Source: Pavlovales sp. CCMP2436 (lineage: Eukaryota; Haptophyta; Pavlovophyceae; Pavlovales). Taken from it: DNA of 11,905 nt. The stretch covers positions 1 through 11,905 of the forward strand of contig MU631566.1 in NCBI GenBank assembly GCA_026770615.1, written 5' to 3'. Under the pieces are notes generated by a model. That model saw only the letters and a program-made list of their open reading frames with translations, ran no database searches and was not told the origin of the DNA. The position numbers were made by a program, and so were the translations under genes. Of the stretch, positions 1 through 7,377 are shown in pieces (the first letter of the stretch is position 1; each line of letters opens with the position of its first letter).

Positions 1-143
1 GAAGGAAAGCAGAAGGAAAGCAGAAGGAAAGCAGAAGGAAAGCAGAAGGAAAGCAGAAGGAAAGCAGAAGGAAAGCAGAAGGAAAGCAGAAGGAAGAGCA
101 GAAGGAGGAGGAGGAGGAGGAGGAGGAGGAGGAGGAGGAGGAG
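1..143. repeat. 11-bp tandem repeat followed by (AGG)n tract
   Basis: The window opens with about eight near-perfect copies of the 11-mer GAAGGAAAGCA, which then pass into an AGG triplet tract (about 104-143). It lies on the 3' side of the minus-strand membrane-protein gene, inside the intron that follows the last visible exon (donor GT at 171-170). On that strand the intron is pyrimidine-rich. Together with the T run at the far end, it suggests the contig is limited by low-complexity DNA. Confidence 0.9.
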
Positions 144-171
144 AAGAAGATCAAGAGCAAGCAGGATGTAC

Positions 172-225
172 CTGCTTGGCGGCTGAGGCGGTGAGCGCCA
201 CTGGGTGCAGCGAATCGAGTATGTA
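172..225 (-). CDS. Exon at the window edge: 54-nt mini-exon
   Basis: Acceptor TTGCGCAG| (227-226), donor GCCAAGCAG|GTACAT (171-170), phase 0 to 0. It encodes [18 protein letters not shown], and the coding GC content stands out from its surroundings. The acceptor region is tandemly duplicated (34-bp unit, 223-256 and 257-290). The gene continues beyond position 1. Confidence 0.5.
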
Positions 226-1520
226 CTGCGCAAGTTAGTTATAAGAAATGGAATTAGTACTGCGCACGTTATTATAAGAAATGGAATTAGTAGTAGTCAA
301 GAGTGTACACCCTTGCATAAGCAATGAAATTAGCAGTAGTGTTAGCAGTGGTTTAGTAGTAGTCAATAATAATAAGAAATTAGAAATGAGATTTTGCGTT
401 TAGTCATTACAGTTCGATATGTACTGTTATGTGTTGCGATAATGTGTGTGGGAGTGGGGGGGCTGCTTAAGTGTTTAGATATATGTATAGATATATACTT
501 AGGGATATATATTGATGTGCATTCATTTCAAACTGCAGCTCGTGGACAGTCTGTTCCGTTCATATTATTTAAGATCGTAGAATCTAATTTAAATGACATA
601 AATATAAATGTGCTTCTACTTTCTCAGTTGTACCTGCAGCATAAAGAATGCTATTGATCGGGATTCAAGCTGGCGTCTGACTGTCCTGGAAGACATATAT
701 TACTGATAGGGATTCAAACAACATATATGTTACAACACACACACAAACACACATACACATACACAAAGAAATATATATTTCTCAGTTGCACTAAGTCATG
801 CCCGTACGCCTTCGGGCTGCAAGTCGGGGACGTTAAAAGAACTAAAAAAAAACTAGGGTACTGTTAAGGTAATCTGACACTGGTCAGATTTACCTGACTC
901 GATCCTCCCAGACTATCAGTCCGGGACATTCGCAGTCCGGCTAAGATAGCAAGGAACTTGTCTTGCATGCATATTACAGCACACACACACACACACACAC
1001 ACATTTATAAATATTTCTCAGTTTTACCTGCAGCATGCATGTCGACTGTGCGGCGCTTGGCGCGCTGTCCGGCTCGGCGGCGGGCACGTCGCCCGACTGC
1101 GCGCTCGGCGCCGCGTCGCCCCCCCGGCCGCCTCCTCTGCCGCGCCCGCGCCCAAGGCTGACGAGCGCGCCCTGCTGCACATAGAATACAGTAATATAAT
1201 ACAGTATATAATACATGATACAAATACGCTTATCCAAATACATTATATAAATAAATCTATACATTAGAATACATAATTTAAATACATGATATGAATACAT
1301 GATATACTACATAAATACGTATCTCCAAATGTTGCAACATGTTGCAAGATCCAAATTTGTAACAGCACGTATATAACCCCTATCAGTTAATATAAATGTT
1401 CTTCATGAGCATATTATATAAATAGTTGTAGTCAGACGCCAGCTTGAATCCCTATCAGTATATATAAATAGTTGTCATAATATATACATATGAATAGTTG
1501 ATTACTCCTACTCATATATA

Positions 1521-1555
<35 letters not shown>

Positions 1556-1898
1556 TGTATATATAATATATATACATATGTGTGTGTGTAAGAATAGATA
1601 TAAATATAAATATAAAATATAAATATAAATATAAATATAAATATAAATATAAATATAAATATAAATATAGATATAAATATAAATATGAATATAGATAAAG
1701 CTGACCTGATCCTCCGCGTCGAAGATATATTTTTAAATATACATACATCTACATCTAGCTATATATATTGCTTCTTATAAATATACATATATATATTGCA
1801 TGCTTTTATGGTAAAGCTGCATGCTTCTATGGTAAAGCTGCATGCTTCTATGGTAAAGCTGCATGCTTCTATGGTAAAGCTGTTCGGGTGTGCGCGAT

Positions 1899-1955
<57 letters not shown>

Positions 1956-3904
1956 GTATCTATAAATATAAAAAAAGCTTATTACATAATGTATATTATA
2001 TATTATAGATATTATATAAAGCGCACCTGCTCGTCCGCGTCGAAGATGACGTCCCCCGCCTCGTCGTCTCCCGAGGAGACAAAACGCGCACCCGCACCCA
2101 CAAGGTGCAGCCTCCCACTCTCGAGGGAGGAGTCGACCTGAAGGGGGGGGGTTGCTGTAAACAAATGGGGTGTCGAGTGACCTATCTCTTACACCCCTCT
2201 TGCTCGAGATTGTTATTATTGCTAGGTATTGTGTTAAGGGGAGGGGGAGGGGGAGGGGGCTATCGCTAGGTATGGTGGGGAAGGGAGGGGGAGGTGAAGG
2301 GGGTGTCGTGCATGTGTATACACTTCATGAATAAATAAATGCACTTCTTCTGTATTTATTCATGTGTTCGAAGAGCAGAGCGAAATTTATTTATGCCATT
2401 TCCAGAAGCACTTTCATTTACATGCATTCATGCATAGATCGCAGTTCGTTAGTGAGTTTGTTCGTGAGTTATTAGTCCAGAGAACAGTGCGATTATGTAG
2501 TTAGTTAGTTACAGTGAGTTAGTTAGTGAGTTGTTACCTGTCCTGAGAGCAGTGCGATATTTATTCATGCCAATTTCAGATACATATTTGCACTAACTAA
2601 CTATTTATTTATACCTGTCCTGAGAGCAGTGCGATTGCCGCGGCGGCTGCACTCGCACGTTGCGCCAGCGCGGCCCCTTTTAACATAGTGTGTAAAGTGT
2701 ATTATTATTAGTATTATTGTTCTTAAATTAGGCTGCGCTCGCACACTGCGCCAGCGCGGCCCCTGTCATTATTATTTTAAAATTTAATATTATTGTTGTT
2801 AAATTAGCTTGCGCGCGCTCGTTGCACCAGCGCGGCCCCTGTTGGTTGCTGCTATTATTCTTCACTTTAATAGATTGGTCTTCTTCTTCTTGTTTGTAGC
2901 ATTAGTGACACTCATATTGCTATTATTCATTTCATTTCCTAAATACCTGAGGTGGCGAGGTGTGGCACCCAGGCGCGCGCATGCAGGGGTAGCTCAGCGT
3001 CGGCCAACCGCAGCACCTAACATTACGTCGCGTTATTATTATATAGTAGGTTATTAATAACATTACGTGCATGCAGGGGTAACATTACGTCGTGTTATTA
3101 TTATATAGTGTTATAATAATAATAATAGTATTATAATAATAACACGACCTAACATTACGTCGTGTTATTATTATATACAAATAGGTTAGATTACTATTCT
3201 TATTCATATTATTCTTATTATATAGTAGCATACACTATTATTATTATTCTTATTATTATCATCACCTCCATAAATGCCCCTTAAAAAAATAAAAAATAAA
3301 AAGAAGGAAGGAAGGGAGGAGCACCATCGTCTGCGCGTCGAGGCGTGCAGCGAGCAGCGGCATCTGGTACGGCGCGAACCCACTCCGCCCCGCCTCGCCC
3401 GCGGCCACGCCCGGACCTCTGGACCCGCCCCCGGACTTTCGGTCGGGCTGCCAGACGACGTGCGCGTCGACGCGTGGCAGGTGCACCACCACCGACGCGT
3501 TGGCGAGCGCACCGTCCGAGCTAAAAGATATAATAATGATAATGATAAGAATAAAAATAAGTATAAATATCAGATGATGAAGAGGAAGAAGAAGAAGAAG
3601 AAGAAGAAGAAGAAGGAAACATCAAATGAGTAAACGAGTAAATGAGTAAATGAGTAAATGAGTAAATGAGTAAACGAGTAAATGAGTGAACTGAAGTGCA
3701 AGGTCCGAGCTCCTATTTTTTAGTTAGTGTGTGAGTTACGGGGGGCGGGAGGGGCTCGTGCTGAGGAAAGTCATATATTAGTTATATTGTCTCCGATTAG
3801 TGTATGTGTGCGATATATTATCTCCGATTAGTCATAGTATCTTCAATTAGTTATGGGGGTGGGTGATGGTTTGGGAGGGAAGCTTGCGCATAAAAACACA
3901 TATT

Positions 3905-3944
<40 letters not shown>

Positions 3945-5971
3945 TTATATTTGTGTGTAGGTGTGTGTATTTCTGTGTATATGTAAATGATAAGTTCTGC
4001 TTGTGTGCACTTAGTTCTACCTGATTAGTGCATTTGTTATATAAACACATATACATATATATTCATATTCATATTTCACTTTCAATTTATTTGCGTATAC
4101 TTACTACTATACACGCACATAAATGTGTGTGTGTGTGTGTGTGTGTGCGTGTGTGTGTGTGTGGTGTGTGTGTGCGTGCGTGTGTGTGTGCATGTGTGCG
4201 TGTATGTTTACTTATACTATTACTTAAATATTACTTAGTTCCACCTGAGAGAGTGCGCGTATAGTATTACTTATACTATTACTTAAATATTACTTAGTTC
4301 CACCTGAGAGAGTGCGCGTATAGTATTACTTATACTATTACTTAAATATAACTTAGTTCCACCTGAGAGAGTGCGCGCGCCGCGCGGCGTTGGCGACGGG
4401 GGCGCTGGCGTCAGTCGGTGTGCGCCGGAAAGCCAGCAGCCCTTTTTTATTTTAATAATCATAATTATTAATAGTAAAAATAATAATTATTATTATTATT
4501 AGTAGCAGTAGTATATTATTACTATTGTTACTATTATAACATTGTAACATTATATTTTTATTACTATATCTATTACTATTATTAGCGCCGGCGTCAGTCG
4601 GTGTGCGCTGGAAGGCCAGCAGCCCTATTTTTTTTCATCATCCTTATTGGTATTAGTATTGGTAGCAGCAACAATAGCAGTGGTAGTATTCCTCTAGTAT
4701 TTCTCTTCGTATGAGTAGCATTGGTCTTAGTCTTAGTCTTATGAGTAGTATGAGTAGTATGAGTAAAAGTATGGGCAGTACCGCTGATTGCCACTGCCAA
4801 CGAGTCCACGGCACGCGGTGCGCCCTCGCCCTCCTCGCCGCCCCCGGCCGCGCCCATGGCCTCATCGCCGACCGTGAGCGCGCGCAGCTCGAAGCCCACG
4901 CTGTACACCCACTTGGGAGGGGCCTCCTTCGCCAGCGCTGTCGCGCACCGCCCGTGCTCGCATTCAATGTGCAGCGGGATCTGCCGGCTGAACGAGAGCC
5001 AGGCGACAGTGGCGTCGATTGAGACGAAGGCCTCGAGTGCGAGCGAGGAGCCGTTTGAAATCTGAGAGGCCACGGCTGAGAGTGCGTCCAACTCGCCGAG
5101 CAGAAGCTTGGCGGGGCCCGCCTGCGGACGGTGTGAGTGTCGGTGAGGGCTATGGCTATTGTTAGGTTGGGGCTGGGGCCAAGGCGTGGGCCAGGGCTGG
5201 AGCCAGGGCTGGGGCCAAGGCTGAGCCAGAGGTGGGCTTACGGCTGGGTTAGGCAAGACATTCGAAGCTTGGCGGGGCTAGGGTTGGGGGCTGCGCGCGA
5301 CAGACCTGCACGTCAGAGAGGCCGGGCGGCACGCGCGTCTCGAGCGGCCCGCCGTTCATCGACGCGGCAAGGACGAGGCGCGTGTATGCGAGGTCGTCCG
5401 TTGCGCCCACCCTGCGCACGCTCAGCGACAGGTCGCCCATGTGCACCGAGAGGCTGAGCGGGTTGCGCACGCGCGCACGCACGAGGTAGTCCACCTCATG
5501 CGAGCAAAGCCCGCCCACCTCGACCAGCTCGAGCGCGAAGCAGTCGCCCTGCCCGTGCGCGCAGCGCTGCAGCCGGAAGAGCTCGGAGACGGCGAAGAGC
5601 GCCAGCACCGCGAATAGCGCGGCCAGGTACCCCACCGTGCGGCAGAGGCAGAAGCGGAGCGTGTTGAATGGCCGGACTCGCTCGGCCAGCTCACCCGCGG
5701 TCGGCCCGATCGGCGGGAGCGCCTCGTCCGCCTCTTCGAGCGAGTACCACTTGCCGGCGGGGGCCGGCAGCTCCCGATCGGGCAGCGGCTCGGGAACCTC
5801 CATCCGGATCGCGACCTCCCTTGCCACCGGCGGCGACGAGAGTGCAGAATACATGCGCGGCTGGCCATCGGACCGCTCGCCCCCCCGGGCGAGCAGGCGG
5901 ACCCGCGGCGCGCCCTCCTCTCTGTCCGGGAGCGGGGTGGGCGCGGACGGCGAGAGCGGCGGCGACAGCAT
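172..5971 (-). CDS. Intron-rich single-pass membrane protein with LEA2/WHy-like domain (3'-partial, multi-exon)
   Basis: Gene model read from the sequence. Exons on the minus strand: 5971-5306, 5121-4782, 4441-4363, 3520-3325, 3016-2947, 2676-2615, 2137-2027, 1174-1028 and 225-172, with two optional small exons at 940-894 and 816-792. Every junction is GT-AG and every phase agrees, giving about 575 residues (599 with the optional exons) before the gene leaves the window. The ATG at 5971 is the first after an in-frame TAG. Residues 1-100 are proline-rich and probably cytosolic. A hydrophobic anchor lies near residues 112-130 ([18 protein letters not shown]), followed by a Cys-containing stretch and a beta-rich domain with [17 protein letters not shown] around 164-180. 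The NP motif in alternating hydrophobic strands is typical of LEA2/WHy-type extracytoplasmic domains in type II membrane proteins. Later exons continue with beta-strand-like and Ala-rich helical text I do not recognise. The specific function is unknown. The exon chain is well supported by phase; the domain name is a resemblance only. Confidence 0.68.
226..791. other. AT-rich intron without recognisable gene
   Basis: This is the intron before the window-edge exon if the small exons are accepted. It has the duplicated acceptor unit at 223-290, a decoy of the exon 8 donor at about 622-641 and a CA-rich stretch at about 734-765. The short plus-strand open frame across 394-657 has no coding bias. 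Confidence 0.5.
792..940 (-). CDS. Two doubtful mini-exons (940-894 and 816-792)
   Basis: 940-894 (47 nt, acceptor ATCTTAG|, donor GAGTCAG|GTAAAT) would encode [15 protein letters not shown]. 816-792 (25 nt, acceptor ACTTGCAG|, donor TTA|GTGCAA) would encode PKAYGHDL. Together they add 72 nt, so the frame is kept whether they are included or skipped. The donor at 791 matches the donors at 1027 and 631 (GTNNAACTGAGAAA), which could mean a real splice site or only a decayed duplicate. Confidence 0.25.
1028..1174 (-). CDS. Exon 8: Gly/Arg- and Ala/Ser/Pro-rich segment
   Basis: Exon of 147 nt (49 codons, phase 0 to 0). The acceptor GTGCAG|CAG| is a NAGNAG site, so an alternative start at 1171 would drop one Gln. 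The donor is CTGCAG|GTAAAA at 1027-1026. It encodes [20 protein letters not shown] followed by an acidic, Ser/Pro-rich linker, and is probably disordered. The composition is simple, so the frame rests on phase and splice sites rather than on homology. Confidence 0.55.
1175..2026. repeat. AT-rich intron with several tandem repeats
   Basis: Intron between exons 7 and 8 (852 nt). It contains (GTAT)n at about 1528-1560, a six-base ATAAAT tract at about 1600-1695, four copies of a 21-bp unit at 1798-1881 and (TA)n at about 1900-1952. A decoy copy of the exon 7 donor lies at 1705-1725. Open frames across these tracts are low-complexity artefacts. Confidence 0.8.
1798..1881. repeat. 21-bp tandem repeat x4
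   Basis: Four head-to-tail copies of GCATGCTTCTATGGTAAAGC plus one base (start positions 1798, 1819, 1840 and 1861). Only one base differs, in the first copy. The unit length is a multiple of three, so it gives a spurious plus-strand reading of ACFYGKA repeats, but it lies within the minus-strand gene's intron. Confidence 0.9.
2027..2137 (-). CDS. Exon 7
   Basis: Exon of 111 nt (37 codons, phase 0 to 0) between CCCTTCAG| (2139-2138), which follows a run of eight C, and GACGAGCAG|GTGCGC (2026-2025). It encodes [20 protein letters not shown] and ends [11 protein letters not shown] partial copy of its last 17 bases plus the donor lies in the next intron at 1705-1725. Confidence 0.62.
2142..2300. 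repeat. G-run tract (possible G-quadruplex)
   Basis: The plus strand carries a G9 run at about 2143-2151 and a regular set of four G4-G5 runs separated by single A at about 2239-2261, then further G-rich sequence. On the transcribed (minus-sense) RNA these are C-rich; the C8 run directly before the acceptor at 2139-2138 works as the polypyrimidine tract. Quadruplex formation on the plus strand is an inference from the pattern. Confidence 0.6.
2615..2676 (-). CDS. Exon 6: 62-nt Ala-rich mini-exon
   Basis: Acceptor AAAAG| (2678-2677), donor GGACAG|GTATAA (2614-2613). It takes one base from exon 5 and ends in phase 0, encoding [20 protein letters not shown]. Two degraded copies of its acceptor half lie upstream (2731-2763 and 2807-2839). 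A 24-bp identical copy of its donor half lies at 2535-2558, with weaker ones near 2475 and 2371. Confidence 0.57.
2947..3016 (-). CDS. Exon 5: 70-nt mini-exon
   Basis: Acceptor ATGTTAG| (3018-3017), donor ACCTCAG|GTATTT (2946-2945), phase 0 in and phase 1 out. It encodes [20 protein letters not shown] and a few more residues. The intron side carries three copies of the block starting TAACATTACGTCG (3018, 3080, 3150). One of them is attached to a 13-bp piece of this exon (GCATGCAGGGGTA at 3069-3081, equal to 2979-2991). Confidence 0.58.
3325..3520 (-). CDS. Exon 4
   Basis: Exon of 196 nt with acceptor CTTTTAG| (3522-3521). The one leading base completes a Ser codon, followed by [20 protein letters not shown]. 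The proposed donor is ACGATG|GTGCTC at 3324-3323 (phase 0 out), immediately before a T-rich stretch that would otherwise read as low-complexity Phe/Leu. It is GC-rich and codon-biased inside a strongly AT-rich setting. The donor is the least certain boundary of this exon. Confidence 0.6.
3521..4202. repeat. Microsatellite-filled intron DNA
   Basis: This part of the 842-nt intron between exons 3 and 4 holds several simple tracts: (AAG)n at about 3583-3615, an 8-mer AGTAAATG tract at about 3628-3688, (CA)n at about 3908-3942 and (GT)n at about 4123-4200. A short copy of the exon 4 start (GTCCGAGCT) recurs at about 3702. I see no gene on either strand. Confidence 0.75.
4203..4379. repeat. 59-bp tandem repeat x3 carrying a splice donor
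   Basis: Three nearly identical 59-bp units (4203-4261, 4262-4320, 4321-4379). On the minus strand each contains the end of exon 3 and its donor, CTCTCTCAG|GTGGAA. Only the unit at 4321-4379 joins the exon; the other two are decoys within the following intron. Confidence 0.9.
4363..4441 (-). CDS. Exon 3: 79-nt mini-exon
   Basis: Bounded by AAAAAAG| (4443-4442) and CTCTCAG|GTGGAA (4362-4361). It needs one base from exon 2, which supplies exactly one, and leaves two for exon 4, which begins with exactly one completing base. It encodes [15 protein letters not shown] and further Ala/Arg-rich residues. Its acceptor half has a 41-bp copy upstream (4585-4625, 38/41 identical), and its donor half has two more copies downstream within the 59-bp repeat array. 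Confidence 0.6.
4782..5121 (-). CDS. Exon 2: continuation of the LEA2-like domain
   Basis: Exon of 340 nt, phase 0 in and phase 1 out. The acceptor is CCGTCCGCAG| at 5123-5122 and the donor is ATCAGCG|GTACTG at 4781-4780. It begins [20 protein letters not shown] and continues with strand-like text ([17 protein letters not shown], then [10 protein letters not shown]). The intron before it (5305-5122, 184 nt) holds degenerate copies of a CCAGCCCTGG-type repeat. Translation past the donor gives only Thr/His low-complexity text from AT-rich repeats, so the exon must end here. Confidence 0.7.
5306..5971 (-). CDS. Exon 1: proline-rich N-terminus, membrane anchor, start of beta domain
   Basis: Exon of 666 nt (222 codons, phase 0 out). 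It ends at a donor reading GTGCAG|GTCTGT. If translated through, the frame hits a stop 18 codons later, and the next part of the protein is in another frame, so an intron is required. Codon use is strongly GC3-biased. The membrane segment is preceded by Arg/Cys residues ([10 protein letters not shown]), consistent with a signal anchor. Confidence 0.75.
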
Positions 5972-6506
5972 CGGTACCGGAGAGCGAAAGTCCAGCGGGT
6001 GGATCCCAGCGCGCGCTGCCTAGCCACTCTATCCGACCGCGTCGTTCCCAAAGTACCCGCCAGCCGCTCTCAATCCCCCGATTCCCCGAACCCGGCGCGC
6101 TTCAGCGCACGCGCGGACGTCCTTTCTCCGACGCGCTGGTTTTGTAAAAAAATTGGCAGCAAAAGTAGGGATCGGGGAAGACGACTGCGGCGAGCATCGG
6201 GATGCGCGCGCCATTGATCACTCCTCTTCCCCGTGGACATACCGCGGTATCCTCTGACCCTCTTTGTTACCCCGAAGTCACCTGGGCCGCACGCTGGGCG
6301 CGCATACAGTACGACTTTTAAAAATTGATCACGATGGGTAAAAGCGCGAGCAGCTTAAAGCACGGGGGTTTTCAGGTGAAAAGCTGTTCGGAATGGGGGG
6401 TGTCGAGAACGTGTCGGACATTCAATTTCTAGGCTACAAAAGTCAAGCATCCTAGGAATTCTCATTCGAAAAGCTGTTGGGATGGCCCTTAAAAGCACGG
6501 GGGCTG
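5972..6506. promoter_or_regulatory. Divergent intergenic region between membrane-protein and fibrillin-like genes
   Basis: These 535 bp separate two divergently oriented starts and must hold both promoters. No TATA box or known element can be assigned with confidence. The half nearest the plus-strand gene carries two words that occur twice in swapped order. CTTAAAGCACGGGGG at 6354 has a relative, CTTAAAAGCACGGGGG, at 6488. GAAAAGCTGTT at 6378 recurs at 6468. The second copy of the first word ends just before the ATG. Confidence 0.45.
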
Positions 6507-7223
6507 ATGGGCGTCTTTCTCCTAGCGATATTGGGGGCGGCGTGCGGCGCGCACGGGCACGCGCGCGGCGCACGGGCGCGGCCCCCGTCGCGCGTGGCGA
6601 TGAGCGCCAAGCGGGCGATGGGCAAGCCCATGACGCCCGACGTGGAGAGCGAGGGGAGGCTGCTGGAGGCCATCTCGCTCAAGAAGCGCGACATGCCTCT
6701 GGTCAGCTCGCTGCTCGACACGCTCAGCGGGCGCGACGGTGCGGTGGAGGCCAAGGCGCTCGCTGGCGGCTGGGCGCTGCGCTGGGTGCCCGCCAGCGCA
6801 GCGCTCGAGGTGCTCGGCACCGGGCTGCACACGGTGGCCGGCTGCAGCTTTGAGGACTTTTTTCTCTCGATGGGCAAGACGAATAAGCTCGAGGCCAACG
6901 AGGTGCTGCGCGTGTTTGGCCCGTTCCCGTCGATCTGCAATAGGCTCTCTGGCACGTATGACTTTGACGCGTCTAAAGGGCGCCTGCGCGTGGTCTACAG
7001 TGAGATGTTTGATGGGCTCGGCAAACAGCTCGCCGCAAAGGACGGGAGCACCCAGCGCGTCGTCGACCTAACCGTTAAATACGCCGGCCCGCGGGTGCTC
7101 GTCGCCGCGTCTGGGCCGAGCGTGCTGGTCTTCGAGAAGATACCAAGTATCCGCGAAGAGCTCGTCAGGCTACGAGTCCTGAACCCCGAACCCGAACCCG
7201 ACGCAGAGTCCAAGACCAAGTAA
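6507..7223 (+). CDS. Plastid-targeted PAP/fibrillin-like protein
   Basis: Single exon, 238 residues. The ATG at 6507 is the first in this frame; the open frame reaches only a TTG at 6477 upstream. It starts MGVFLLAILGAACGAHG, a clear signal peptide, followed by an Arg/Ala-rich, acid-free stretch (about residues 18-40). This is the bipartite layout used to reach secondary plastids. The body has features of plastid-lipid-associated (fibrillin) proteins: an N-terminal helix with LLEAIS, the LAGGWALRWV strand corresponding to the family's G-x-W-x-L-x-Y motif, FGPFPSICNRLSGTYDF, VVYSEMFDGLG, and a C-terminal strand pair with GPRVLVAASGPSVLVFEKI. The tail is Pro/Glu/Lys-rich. Family members are lipid-binding, lipocalin-like proteins of plastoglobules and thylakoids. 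The length fits. The family call is by motif recognition, not a search; the targeting leader is clearer than the family. Confidence 0.62.
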   Translation: MGVFLLAILGAACGAHGHARGARARPPSRVAMSAKRAMGKPMTPDVESEGRLLEAISLKKRDMPLVSSLLDTLSGRDGAVEAKALAGGWALRWVPASAALEVLGTGLHTVAGCSFEDFFLSMGKTNKLEANEVLRVFGPFPSICNRLSGTYDFDASKGRLRVVYSEMFDGLGKQLAAKDGSTQRVVDLTVKYAGPRVLVAASGPSVLVFEKIPSIREELVRLRVLNPEPEPDAESKTK

Positions 7224-7239
7224 CTAACTAGCTGCTGTG

Positions 7240-7377
7240 AGGTCTCGGTTGCTACCGAAATTTAAAACTGTAATTGGTTAAAAAGCAGTTTACAGTTTAC
7301 AATACTTACTACGTATCGCCTCAATTTGTTAATACCCCGTTGGCGGGGTATTAACAACTTATCTAGAACCGAGACCT
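7240..7377. mobile_element. Foldback (MITE-like) element downstream of the fibrillin-like gene
   Basis: This 138-bp segment has perfect 11-bp terminal inverted repeats (AGGTCTCGGTT at 7240-7250 and its complement at 7367-7377). Inside are a perfect 14-bp stem with a 4-nt loop (7326-7339 and 7344-7357) and a further 9-bp inverted pair (AAACTGTAA at 7265, TTACAGTTT at 7290). It begins 17 bp after the TAA stop. No clear target-site duplication is seen, so a structured 3' UTR is an alternative. Confidence 0.45.

Larger units (their letters stand above)
655..1457. repeat. 28-bp inverted repeat pair (655-682 and 1430-1457)
   Basis: TGATCGGGATTCAAGCTGGC and the following eight bases at 655-682 recur in inverted orientation at 1430-1457 with one mismatch in 28. 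A shorter relative, CTGATAGGGATTCAA, lies at 703-717. The arms sit in the introns on either side of the 1174-1028 exon. Confidence 0.85.

Noticed and set aside
4028..4264. Plus frame with Val/Cys repeats
   Set aside because: Translation of a GT microsatellite within an intron.
4585..4625. A second complete exon 3
   Set aside because: It has the acceptor and the first 38 or so bases, but runs into AT-rich DNA with no donor, so it is a partial decoy copy.
5422..6051. Arg/Ser-rich 209-codon minus frame
   Set aside because: Frame shadow of exon 1; extreme Arg content is typical of the wrong frame in GC-rich coding DNA.
5668..6147. Ala/Pro/Arg-rich 159-codon plus frame
   Set aside because: Antisense shadow of exon 1 extending into the intergenic region.
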